Assembly: GCA_028551475.1 (NCBI GenBank)
Contig: CM052361.1
Coordinates: 3,417,501-3,481,500, forward strand
Length of the DNA stretch: 64,000 bases
Source of the DNA: Casuarina equisetifolia
Lineage: Eukaryota > Streptophyta > Magnoliopsida > Fagales > Casuarinaceae
Direction: 5' to 3'
Shown: positions 1 through 10,960 of the stretch, in pieces
Position numbering within the stretch: the stretch's first letter is position 1
Layout: every line of letters starts with the position of its first letter
Translations under genes and position numbers: made by a program
Notes under the pieces: model-generated
Seen by the model: only the letters and a program-made list of their open reading frames with translations
Database searches by the model: none
Told to the model about the DNA's origin: nothing

Positions 1-783
1 GTATGTATATGCATATATACATAAACAAATGCATATATATATAATAGAAAATCCTCTTATAGTTTGTCTAATGGGAATATGCTCTTTTGTTGTCTTAATT
101 ATAATTATTTTGTTGTAGTTTTCTATGTCAAAATTTTTAACTTCAAGACAGGTGCGGTTATCCATTATCTAAGATCTAGAGAAACTAAGGATGTTTTTGA
201 CAATCTTGGTATTTGTGGTTTTGGAGGATATTATGTGCATTAAGGTAGAGCTTAACTACTGTTTTTAATTATAATTTTTTTTTTATAGGAATATCTTCAT
301 GTTGTTCTTTTTACTCTTATCCTCATGTTATAGTTTTGTATGTTGAAATTTCCTACTTCTAGATGAAAGCCTTCATACATTATTTTGATTTAAAAGAACT
401 AATGATAATTTTCATGGTTAGATTACTTAATTTCTATGTTTAGATTTTGTCCCAAGGGTGTTGATCTAACAATTTGGAGATATCAGGTACATCAAGTTAG
501 ACCTCAATAATTTTTTTCTTTTCTATAAGAATGTCTTGTTCTTGTTCCTTTTACTTTAGTTGTCATCTTATACTTTTATGTGTTGAAATTTTTTACTTGG
601 ATAACTCCTCCCTCAATGAGGCATTTTTTAGAAAGATGGACACAGATCTTTCAAATGGCATCAGAGCATGGCACAAAGCTTACTTAAAGTGAAGCCAATG
701 CATTTATCAAGAATGGTTAGTTTATTCTTCATTCTAAATAAGTTTCCTAAATGAATCTTGCATATAAATGTGCATCTACACAT
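1..783. repeat. Flank of tandem duplication, copy 1
   Basis: This non-coding AT-rich stretch matches the stretch starting near 1571 almost base for base (for example the segment with ctcttatagtttgtctaatg at about 52 and again at about 1625). The match continues to about 660, and the last part (about 664-783) matches about 2537-2645. It is one half of a tandem duplication whose other part is the minisatellite that follows. I see no convincing gene in it. Confidence 0.8.
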
Positions 784-1565
784 TCAAACATGCATACACA
801 CACAAACACATACATGCATTAATAAATGTATGAATGCAAACGAACATATTTGCATACATGCATACATCCTTTCATGCATACATGCATACATGCATACATG
901 CTTGCATTTGTACATGCACATATACTTGCATTTGCACATTCGTACTTCCATGTGTGCATAGATAATTGCATACACACATACATCTTGGCATACATGTATA
1001 CATACTTGCATACTTGCATACATATTCACATATTTGTAAACACACATCCAGGCATACACACATGCACACATCTACGCATACATGCATACATGCATCTATG
1101 TATACATATATACACGTATACATGCATCCACGCATACACGCATACACTTATACATGCTTACACGCATCCAGGCATACATGTATCCACGCATATACGCATT
1201 CATGCATCCACACATCCACACATCCACGCATCCGTGCATACACGAATACACGCATCCACGCATACATGCATTCACGCATCCACGCATACACGCATACACG
1301 CATACACGCATCCACGCATCCATGCATACATGCATACGCGCATACACGAATATACGCATACACGCATACACGCATCCATGCACATACACATACACGCATC
1401 CATGCATACACATACACATACATGCATTCATGCATACACATACGCATACACACATCCAAGCATATATGCATACATATTCATATACATGTATACATGCATC
1501 TACGCATGCATATTTGCATCTCGCATCTACGCATGCATATTCCCATCCTCGCATAAATGCATGTA
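784..1565. repeat. 8-bp minisatellite array 1 (GCATACAC-like)
   Basis: This is a long array of imperfect 8-bp units such as GCATACAC, GCATCCAC and GCATACAT. Most of it alternates purine and pyrimidine. Because the unit is not a multiple of three and rarely makes stops, all frames on both strands stay open. That produces His/Tyr/Thr/Ile-rich or Cys/Met/Val-rich apparent ORFs of up to about 290 codons, which I regard as artefacts. Confidence 0.9.
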
Positions 1566-1570
1566 TTTGC

Positions 1571-2645
1571 GTATGTATATGCATATATACACAGACAAAT
1601 GTATATATATATATAATAGAAAATCCTCTTATAGTTTGTCTAATGGGAATATGCTCTTTTGTTGTCTTAATTATAATAATTTTGTTGTAGTTTTCTATCA
1701 AAATTTTTAACTTCAAGACAAGTGCGCTTATCCATCATCTAAGATCTAAAGGAACTAAGGATGTTTTTGACAATCTTGGTATTTGTGGTTTTGGAGGATA
1801 TTATATGCATTAAGGTAGACCTTAACTGTTGTTTTTAATTATAATAATTTTTTGTTATTTATTTTTGTTTATAGGAATATCTTCATGTTGTTCTTTTTAC
1901 TCTTATCCTCATGTTATAGTTTTGTATGTTGAAATTTCCTACTTCCTGATGAAAGCCTTCATACATTATTTTGATTTAAAGGAACTAATGATAATTTTCA
2001 TGGTTAGATTACTCAATTTCTATGTTTAGATTTTGTCTCAGGGGTGTTGATCTAGCAATTTGGAGATATCAGGTAGATCAAGTGAGACCTCAATAATTTT
2101 TTTCTTTTCTATGAGAATGTCTTGTTCTTGTTCCTTTTACTCTAATTGTCATCTTATACTTTTATGTGTTGAAATTTTTTACTTGAATAACCCCTTCCTC
2201 AATGAGGCATTTTTTAGAAAGATGGACACAAATCTTTCAAATGGTATTAGAGCAAGTCATTCTTTTGTACGTTCCAACTTAATCTCATAAAAGAGCTAGT
2301 TCTTCGCGAGCAAAAAATTGAGCTTGGATTGTGAGAGAATATTGGACAAGTATTTTTTCAATAATGAGGTAGATATTAAGTACCTAGAAGGACCTCAAGT
2401 TACATGTTTTGTTGTTTTTTATAGGACTACCCTTTTGTTATTTGTTTTCCTATGATATTTTTTGTTAATAAAGTTATCCATTTCTTTTGGTAGCATAAGG
2501 ATAAAGAATGTTTTTTCAACCCTATCTTGCAAACTAGATGGCACAAAACTTACTTGAAGTGAAGCCAATGCATCTATTAAGGAAGTTTAGTTTATTCTCC
2601 ATTCTAAATAAGTTTCCTAAATGAATCTTGCATATGAACGTGCAT
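1571..2645. repeat. Flank of tandem duplication, copy 2
   Basis: This is the second copy of the 1-783 flank, with scattered substitutions and small indels. It carries about 285 bp (roughly 2253-2536) that copy 1 lacks, so copy 1 was deleted or copy 2 received an insertion. It is non-coding as far as I can see. Confidence 0.8.
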
Positions 2646-3415
2646 CTACACATTCAAACATGCATACACACACATATACATTCATAAATATGTACTTGCA
2701 TTCATACATGCATACATCCTTTCATGCATACATGCATACTTGCATTCATACATGCATATATACTTGCATTTGTACATTCGTACTTCCATGTGTACATATA
2801 CAATTGCATACATATATACATATTAGCATACACACATACATCTTGGCATACATTCATACATATTTGCATACATGCATACATATTTGCATACACGCATACT
2901 CCCATCCATGCATACATGCATACAAGCTTACATATATCCATGCATACACACATACATGCGTACACGCATCCACAAATACACGAATGTGCATACACGCATA
3001 CATACATATACACATATACGCATATATGCATACACGCATACACACATACACACATACACGCACACACGCATCCATGCATACACGCATACGCGGCATCCAT
3101 GCATACATGCATACATGCATCCATGCATGAATATACACATGCACGCCTACATGTACATGCATACATATGCATACTTATTTGCATCTGTGCATACATATAT
3201 ACGTTGTCACATATGTATTTGCATCCATGCATCAACACATGCATATTTGCATCCATGCATCAATGCATACATATTCACATCCACACATCTACACATACAT
3301 ATTCGCATCCATGCATCCTCACATCTATGCATACATGCATGCATATTTGCACATATACGTATATATACGCATACATATGTACATATGTGCATACATACAC
3401 AAATGGATCAATATA
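2646..3415. repeat. 8-bp minisatellite array 2
   Basis: This is the second GCATACAC-type array, in the same orientation as the first and preceded by the same leader (tgcatctacacattcaaaca). It contains more degenerate variants (TTTGCATC, ATATGCAT) near its right end. It is open in several frames without coding character. Confidence 0.9.
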
Positions 3416-5348
3416 TAAACAAAATAGAATATAACATCAACCATCTTGGTTCATTGCCTTAACCTTGTTTAGTAGTTGTAGTCTACAATAAGGTTAAGCG
3501 TATGTGCTACCCAATGTATTTTATGTTTTAATTTGTATTTTTTGTGACAACTTGATATGTAGGCGTTTCGCCATTTTCTAAGGGATTCAACCTTTTGTAC
3601 TTATCCAAAATATGATTATTACTCTCAGTCTTGTTATTAATAAAATTTGTCAGGGTATTATCCATGTTTCTCAAAAAAAGAAAAAAAATCAATCTAAATG
3701 AATGCCTTTATGTTAAGATGTTTTAACTTAGTTGGAACTAAGCAGCTTGGGACTTTGGTCCCAGGTTCAAGACACCAAAATCTCCATCTTGATTCCCTTA
3801 TTAAAAAAAAAAAAATTGTGTTTAGCAGCGGGGCCAGAATATAAGTTTATTGATTTCATTCATGTGATGCGAAGGCCACATTTATAACGAGGATGACATC
3901 TAGAATCCTGTCCACTCAAACGCTTATAAAGTGGCGGACATAAAAACTCCTTGTTTAGAGCCCTTAATATGAGTTACATGTGAATGGAATATCAATTTGC
4001 AAGCGGAAAATGATGTTGCGGTCTACAGATTTCCAAACACAATGGAAGCTTGTTGGTCATGCTAAGCAAGAGTTTGACGTTACATGATGAATCTAATCAA
4101 GCAAGATTCATGGTGCAAGTCTCACGGGAAAAAAAGCGACTCTCATCGGATTCCCTGCATTGCACTTCTCGGTTATGACATTGTTTTTGTCGTGACAAAA
4201 TTCAGACTATTGATGAATAATTTCTCGGTTTTGAAGCTAAGGATATTCTTGTTATTTAGGCTTTTTTCTTTTACTTATAATCCTTAAGGCGAGCAGGAAG
4301 ATGCGTACTAAGTTGGAGGTTTCATTTGTGCAATTTTCTAAGCACCACTCTCATTCCCTTTTCAATTACAACGAGAGAGTTCTTGGCTTCTCGGTGGAGG
4401 AGAACAGCTACATCCTGTCAACACCTGCATGCTTTTCACCGTTTGTTGAATAAAGGTGCACACAATTCGTAGAAAGAATCTCTGTGAAACATCGTTAAAC
4501 ATATAGCTCAAAACTAGCCCCTCTACCACCGCAATAAATCAACAATACAATATGCAAACAATGTATCTGATCTGCTTTTGAGATCATTGAATGTAACACC
4601 GCAGGGCTTTAGGGAATTGATTTAAGCCCATGTAGGGTATTTGAGGCCTTGAGGTTTCTCTTTTTTTAGGGCTTTGCTTTCTATGAAGGAATCTTAGATA
4701 CATATAATTTTTGGGTAATATTTTAATATAAAAATATCATTTTAACTTAATTTTTTTTGTTTTTAATATAATATTAAAAATAAAATAAAATTATTTTAAT
4801 TCTTATTCAACTTTAAATTTTTAAATACTTAGTATGTACTAAAGCATCCATTTCACTATGTTTAACATTGAGCATAGAATGTACTTGGATGCAAAATATG
4901 TATTACTGCATGATTCAAAACACATTAGTTTGGCGTTACAGAGGCCAACATTGATGATTTGATTTTCCGTAAAAGGACTAATGAGATTGTTTGAAGAGCT
5001 CCTTTATTGACTAAAGTCATACACATTCGTATTTAACATGTTACCTTACATTTTTACTTTATTAATTTATTGTCCTTACTATGTGGAAGATGAGAATTCC
5101 ACATATAAATTAATATATCTAAAATTAAGTATAAATTAAAAAAAGAATTCTCCAACCTTTAAGCTAGTTTTTGGTTAAACTTTTCTAACTTGATATTAGA
5201 ATTGGTTGAATCTATTACACCGCTTGTGACTTTGAGTCTAATGACGTTCGGTGTGGGAAGACATTCATCCCCACGGCCTCTGCTTCATTTCATGATGGCC
5301 ACCATGAATGTTCTTCTTCCTCGGAGTCACTGAATAATAATCGGGGCG
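3416..5348. other. Intergenic, AT-rich, no gene seen
   Basis: The segment follows the minisatellite and lies downstream of the IQD gene, which is on the other strand. It holds a SINE-like element (3705-3817). A short inverted repeat, CTTAACCTT...AAGGTTAAG, lies near 3458-3498. I found no supported coding region; the 67-codon frame at 4084 has no recognisable feature. Confidence 0.6.
3705..3817 (+). mobile_element. SINE-like tRNA-derived insertion
   Basis: The segment contains a box-B-like GGTTCAAGAC about 45 bases after a box-A-like TTAGTTGGAACTAAGC and ends in a run of 13 A. This order of internal promoter boxes followed by an A tail is typical of plant tRNA-derived SINEs. Target-site duplications are not obvious, so this rests on structure alone. 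Confidence 0.4.
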
Positions 5349-7167
5349 CTACAACTGCCAAGAACAACGCATAGATTTAGTGACCGAAACCGAGCCATGG
5401 CAGATGCAGTGGCGTTTCTCTGTCTGTTCTCTTTCTGGGGTTGAAGGCCTCTGCCTTGGTGCACTTAGTGACCGAAACCGAGCCATGGCAGATGCATTGG
5501 CAGTCATGGAGTTTGGCCCTGCATCGGTTCCACTCACTCCTGTTCCGTGGTTGTAAGGAGAGCCAGGGCAAGGCATTGGTTGGTCCCTTTCTTCTCTCAA
5601 ACATCGAGGACTGGCCGAGTGCACTTGTAAATGCCTTGTTTTATACGGGGACGTTGTGATTGGTGAATGGAAGGGTGGATTCATTTGGGTTCGATGGTCA
5701 GGAGAGGCTACAGAAGATGAACTGCGTCGGTGTGGTTGGTAGCAGTGATGTTGATCATATGATCTCTGTGAACTAACGGTTGAGTAGGAGTAAGGTCTAT
5801 AGGTGTCGACCTCAACTGTTTTTATATGGTCTCTTTGATCACATGAAACTCTGCCTCTGCTTTCCCCTTGCTTCCTCGTTAACCATTGATCAAGCAATTT
5901 AGGCGTCTCAAGCTCTTCCTCCCTCGCAGTTGGGTCCCTACCAGCTCTCCACATCTTTGATGCAGTCATGCGGAAACATGTAGCAATAAGCTGACTGGTA
6001 AAAGTACTAAGATAGAATATAAGAAAGTTAAAGGAAAACCAAAGCAGAACCTGGTGAGAGAAGGCATGAGCCAGGGCGTTGTCCCTTTCCGAGCTAGCTT
6101 CCTTTGCTTTCAGCACCATGACTTGAATGTCCTCTATTGTTTGCGGATGGCCATCCCAATGGATACAATCATCAGTATTGCTACTTTCATTTCTAGACTG
6201 CATAGAGAAGAACCAAATCAAAAGATAGCAGCTTTACGCTGTCCACATACCCGAGCTTGAACTCGAACCAGAGCCTGGATGCATCTAAGAGTCGTCTTGG
6301 CTCGCTTTCGAACGTTGTGGCCTCTTACTAAGGCCTGCAGCTGTTCTATCCCCTTAAGTGCCCGAAGAGCTCTCCTTGCCTTCATAACCACAACCACTTG
6401 TCAGTCAAAATACTTTTGCTTATAACGGTATTGCATTCTTTGAAGATAAGAAACAAACTAGATTTCTTGCAGACCAGATAGCCTCTGAATGAAGTCTGAA
6501 TGATAATAGCAGCATAGTGTTCTCTGCCAAAAATCGGAGACCTGGTGAGCCGAACAACCTCTGCTGCTGCTCTGGCTATTGCTACTACCGCCTGAGCGGC
6601 CGCTGCGGTTGCCATGGCTACTGCAATGGCTTGTCCTCGCTCAGCGTCAGCAGTACCAGAAACAGGACGTGTTGCCAGAGTCCCAGAACTTCCGGTTGCT
6701 ATCGTATCAGCTGTGGTGGTTATGGCCCTTGCTTCGCAGTGTTGTACGCTCGTTTCCTGACTTAAAGACTTCCGGAAAATCCATCTTCTCTTTCCTCTCT
6801 TCTGCAACAAATTAGGAAAAACACTTTACATCCTTTCTCAAGAGTAAGGTCAAATAATGCATAATCATTCTGGTTAGTTTAAGTGGAAGTACGGTTATGG
6901 GGGCACATCATTCCCAGAGTTTTAGTGAGACATTTTTCCCAATGAAGCTAATATCTGAAGCAACATTTGTATGCTTTTGAAGCAAAGTTTGCAAAATTAT
7001 GTGTAGTGTACAAAACCTCGATGGAAATTAGACGTTTGTACCTTTTCTTCTTCCTCCTGTTCATTTTCTTCTCTCCTTCTGCTGCTTCTCTTCTCATTCT
7101 CCTTTGAAGGAGACCTGAAAGCCCTTATAACAACAGTCAACCACGAGCTCCCCCCAATCTTCCCCAT
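5349..7167 (-). CDS. IQ-domain (IQD) calmodulin-binding protein
   Basis: Five exons on the minus strand join in frame: 7167-7042, 6801-6475, 6379-6251, 6197-6051 and 5954-5349, giving 444 residues. All introns have GT-AG ends. The start was chosen because it opens with [20 protein letters not shown], the standard N-terminus of plant IQD proteins. The IQ67 domain begins near residue 139 ([13 protein letters not shown]) and continues across the conserved intron with [20 protein letters not shown] and further IQ-type helices. A basic region and a DUF4005-like SLSAPRQRP motif lie near the C-terminus. Members of this family bind calmodulin and act as scaffolds at microtubules, plasma membrane or nucleus. 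Residues 70-130 are unusually rich in Ala and Thr. The last 20 or so residues come from an out-of-frame repeat of the SAPRQRP exon segment, so the tail may be unusual. Confidence 0.92.
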
Positions 7168-7948
7168 GGAAACTGTTCACCAACTAGACTCTTACTGCAC
7201 GTAAGTCAAAAGCAACTTGTAACAAAACTCTGTGTGAGTGATTGGGGTCTTCAAATGCTGAAGGCAGAGAGATATATTAATGGTGGGGGGCCGGGGTGGT
7301 GTGGTGAAGAACAAACGTCCCCAAGTTGGTCTTGCTAGTCCATGTATGTGGGGGAACAGACCCTCCATTATATAAGACAAAACATTAACATTTAACATTT
7401 ACAGCATATAATGCTAAAGCAGTCGAGTGTTTTCTGTGGCACGGGCAAACACTGTCCGGAGTTCAGTGTCAGACAGTAAGGGAAACCATGAAAGAGAGAG
7501 TAATCTCGAGACTGATGAAAGCAGAGGCAGAAGAGAAGGGGACTTTTGAAGCTTTTGTTCTTTTATGTTTCAGTAAAAACAAGTAGGGATTTCTCATGGC
7601 ATCACGCTCACAGAACCTTAAGGCTAGGCGATGATGATGTCTTGGGGGACTGGATCTGTGAGGAAGAGAGATCCTGCCATAGAAAAGAAGCACGCAAATT
7701 TCGGCATTATTCAAGTACTCCATGGCAGTGTGGAAGTGTCCTTCGGAAGTGCCCCATTGGATTGGACTGTTGGAAGGAATTCTCATTTGGAGGAAAGATT
7801 TGCTTCCAGTTGAAATTGAGCTGACTGAAATCGAAATCAACGTGTGAATCATTTCTGCAAATTGGGGGGGAAGTGAATGTTTCATTAGCTGACGAACCCA
7901 TATTGTTATGTTCATGTTTGAATCCAGAGCTCCGAATCTTCTGCTACA
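7168..7948. other. Spacer between IQD and TPX2-like genes, with gene remnant
   Basis: This is the divergent spacer between the IQD start and the TPX2-like coding region. At about 7806-7857 it contains the plus-strand sequence for PVEIELTEIEINV followed by a stop. That matches the last codons and first 3' bases of the membrane protein gene at 10037-10540, which lies in inverted orientation. Upstream of this I could not extend the homology. Confidence 0.6.
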
Positions 7949-9369
7949 ATGGGTGCAAGGAAATGGAAGAAGCAGCAGCTTAAAGTCACAAGCCAAAAAC
8001 CTTTCAAGCTAAGAACAGAGGTGAGTTGAGGAAAGTGAATTGATAATAAATATTTCAACTTAACTTGCATTGGATCCTCTTAATAAAGTTGGTAATTAAA
8101 TCTCGCTTCAGCAAGGGGGAAGACAGAAGGAGGAAGAATTCATGAAAAAATTAGAAGAAATGGTGACAGAAGAGGAGAATCAACGTATACCAATTGCACA
8201 GGGTCTCCCGTGGACAACAGACGAACCAGAGGTGAGGTCATTTTTTGGAATAAGCATTAGACCTTAATATCTGGATGATTTAGCTTCAAATCAATGCTAA
8301 CATCACATAGAAAGATGAAATCTTTTTGTCTATTTGTTTTTAATTTAAGTTCTATACTAATGGTTGACATTATTGCAATTAGTATGTGTTTATGACCTTG
8401 TTTGCAACGTTTTGCTGCTTGTTATGTCAGTGCCTGATAAAGCCTCCAGTGAAGGAAAACACAAGACCGATAGACCTGAAGCTTCACAGTGATGTCCGAG
8501 AAGTAGAACGAGTCGAGTTTGATCATCAGGTTCCTGTTCTATTCATTCCGATTAGATGCATTTTCCTGCCAAGTTTCATATACTGCTCAGTTTTTTGCAT
8601 TAGCTGAAAACATATTAAATGGGGTTCAGTTGTGTTCTGGACTATTCTTAAGGAGAAATGACTAGTTTAAAAGATGTTTTTGCAGCAAAATAACATGCTG
8701 AATTCTATCTCCAAATGGGACTAACTTTCATGAACTTCATGAAAGAGTAGTAGTTTTCAGCAGTAATGGCTTGTAACCACAGATGCATCAGATTCTAACC
8801 TTTAATTTCCTTGCATGTGGGCAAAACTAGGTAGCAGAGAAGATGAGCCTGTTTGAGCAATACAAGATGGAAAGGGAGAGACAGCAGAAGGTACATAACA
8901 CGAACAGGAAGGAGTATCTTGATATCACAAAATAGTATCTTCCTCTGTGATCTAAATTGAATATGTTTCTATGTTCTTGCAGTTGGCAGAAGAGGAAGAA
9001 ATAAGACGGTTGAGAAAGGAGCTCGTTCCAAAAGCACAACCCATGCCATATTTCGACAGGCCTTTCATTCCTAGAAGGTAAAGCTGAGCAGGTTCAGACA
9101 AAAACATAGTTTCTTTTCTCCTTGTTTTGTACTTGGTAATTTTAAACTCACAATGTTTGGTAAGTACATGATGTAGTCTATCCCAAAACAAATCTTGAAA
9201 CTTTTTGGATCATGAAATCTGTTTTCTCTCATTGTTGTGTTTGTTTGTTTAAAGTTCAATGAAGCATCCAACCATACCAAAAGAACCCAAGTTCCACATT
9301 CCTCAGCAGAAGAAGATCAAATGCTACCTGTCGTGGAATGACATCAGTACCTACACTTACCAACATTGA
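7949..9369 (+). CDS. TPX2-like microtubule-binding protein, C-terminal part
   Basis: Six exons join in frame: 7949-8020, 8112-8231, 8431-8529, 8831-8890, 8983-9077 and 9255-9369, giving about 186 residues. The sequence contains QKPFKLRTE, RPIDLKLHSDVREVERVEFD, VAEKMSLFEQYKMERERQQK, LAEEEEIRRLRKELVPKAQP and MPYFDRPFIPR. These are characteristic of the last TPX2 domain of plant TPX2, a spindle assembly factor that binds microtubules and Aurora kinase. Full plant TPX2 proteins are several hundred residues longer, and no N-terminal half is visible upstream. The first exon may start at an acceptor near 7926 instead of the ATG at 7949. I therefore read it as a 5'-truncated paralogue or a short TPX2-domain gene; expression is unknown. 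All splice junctions are GT-AG and no stop interrupts the frame. Confidence 0.75.
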
Positions 9370-10036
9370 ACTACAAGAAAATATCCTCTGAATATCATCA
9401 TTCTATTGTCAGCAGTTAATGAATAATCATGTATTATTTCATTTTGGCCCAATTTCTCTTAGATTTTGGTATTGAACTCCTGTATATGTGATGCCATTTT
9501 CTGAAGCAACCAATTTAGTTGCAATTTTGATGTCTTTCTCTGACTCCTATACTGATATCCTTTAATATTGTAGAGATGATGACGGTGTAACCCTATTGGT
9601 GTAATCCGATTTCTTTTTTCACTAATCTAAAAGATGTTCTACTATTTCATAGCCTCATATCATCAAAAAGAAACCTGAAAGAAACAGATAAGGAAAGCAG
9701 GAAAGCCCCACATATAGAACTTATGCTATTGCTATTCAGTCATGTGGTCGGAGTGTTACCACCATAAAAGTCCAGTTCCAGTACAGAGACTGCCTGAAAA
9801 TGCTTCAGAGTGGACAAATTGGGCAATTGTAGACCAACTACAGTGAGATTACAAGGAAATATGGTAGGACTAACTAACTCGTCCGTGACAAAATTGCATA
9901 GAAATTGACTTTTCGGGCTAAAGAAACCCATGACCTGCACTCTGATTACAGTAAAGAAAAGATACACTCATAACTTTGCAAGCTTCTACCCTAGTACTAC
10001 TACATGATACAACAACAGCAAGGCAACAGAAATGAT
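9370..10036. other. TPX2-like 3' flank; partly duplicated near 25.1 kb
   Basis: Non-coding. The part from about 9460 to 9710 is similar to 25080-25330 (shared stretches include gcaaccaatttagttgcaat-like and gatatcctttaatattgtag). It therefore belongs to a duplicated segment. I see no ORF worth calling. Confidence 0.6.
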
Positions 10037-10540
10037 TCACACACTGATTTCGAATTCAGTAAGCTCAATTTCAACTGGACGAGGCGGTGGTTCTGCTTCT
10101 TCTTGACGCTGGGTCACGTAGATGATATTAGGAGCAGGAATGGCTTGGAGAGTGTGATAAAGCAAACCCATGAAGCGCACGAGTCGATCTAGCAACATTC
10201 GGTACCAGGGAGACCCAACAAGAAGTATGGGAAAGATGATCCAAAAGGACGAAGGTGGAAGAAAGATTGAGCTTACCAGTGAAAGAGTTAAGGGACCAGA
10301 GAAACGTCCCACTCGCAAGTAAGTTGGCCCCATGTTAAGGGGAAGCTCGACTGAGGTGAAGAGGAATACCAGTATGACAAGAATGAGAAACAAATATGCT
10401 ACCACCGAACGAGGCCGAACAAGCGATTGAGTTCCCTGGTAAGCATGCTGAGCCCAAGACTTGTCTTGGGACGTTAGCACGATAAGGTTGAGGATGATCA
10501 GTGGTGGAACCACGTATCTCAAATCCACGACACACCGCAT
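10037..10540 (-). CDS. Hypothetical membrane protein
   Basis: This is an uninterrupted 167-codon frame on the minus strand starting MRCVVDLRYVVPPL. Hydrophobic segments lie near residues 8-22, 47-64, 82-95 and 97-110, followed by a hydrophilic C-terminus ending EIELTEFEISV. I do not recognise the family; three or four membrane spans are plausible. The final codons and the bases after the stop reappear in inverted orientation at 7806-7857, so the sequence has at least one relative in the window. The open frame and amphipathic layout support a real gene, but an upstream exon or another start is possible. Confidence 0.5.
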   Translation of the reverse strand: MRCVVDLRYVVPPLIILNLIVLTSQDKSWAQHAYQGTQSLVRPRSVVAYLFLILVILVFLFTSVELPLNMGPTYLRVGRFSGPLTLSLVSSIFLPPSSFWIIFPILLVGSPWYRMLLDRLVRFMGLLYHTLQAIPAPNIIYVTQRQEEAEPPPRPVEIELTEFEISV

Positions 10541-10628
10541 CCTTCTGTGCTCTCATCTACAAAACAGAGGAAGATATATAGAGAGCCGAGAGTAATGTGC
10601 AAAATTAGCAGTTGATAAGAGACTCTAC

Positions 10629-10960
10629 TTGCCCGCTTCCATCCCGTCCGATATCCCCCCGAGGGTACGCGTTTTCGACTCTAGTTACCTGCTTCCGCCC
10701 CCAACAACATCTGATATACCCCCGAGGTTACGCGTTTTCAACTCTACTTATCTGCTTCCGCCCCCCACAACATCTGCTTTGAAAAGAGACTCTACTTGTC
10801 CGCTTCGCATCCGCTTTAACCCCGTCCGATATCCCCCCGTGGCCACGCGTTTTCGACTCTACTTGTCTGCTTCCGCCCCCCCACAACATCCGATATACCC
10901 CCGGAGGATACGCGTTTTGGACTCTTTCTGCTTCCGCATCCGCTTCGCCCCGAGGGAAGC
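10629..10960. repeat. GC-rich minisatellite, about 60-bp units
   Basis: Four to five imperfect units share the core acgcgttttcgactctactt followed by tgcttccgccccc, acaacatc and gatatccccccgag. Unit lengths vary because of internal deletions. The array is much richer in C and G than its surroundings and lies just upstream of the minus-strand membrane protein gene, so it may sit in that gene's promoter or 5' untranslated region. Confidence 0.8.

Noticed and set aside
826..1710. Long His/Tyr/Thr/Ile-rich ORFs on both strands (up to 294 codons), and similar ones at 2621-3434
   Set aside because: They are a by-product of the stop-poor 8-bp repeat, open in several frames on both strands, with no domain and no splice or start context.
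7469..7996. A 175-codon minus-strand ORF
   Set aside because: It is antisense to the start of the TPX2-like gene and the membrane-gene remnant; composition is not protein-like.
9922..10020. Possible shared origin of NPF flank and membrane gene region
   Set aside because: Apart from the TPX2 3' flank match, I saw no similarity between 9.7-10.5 kb and the second duplicate block.
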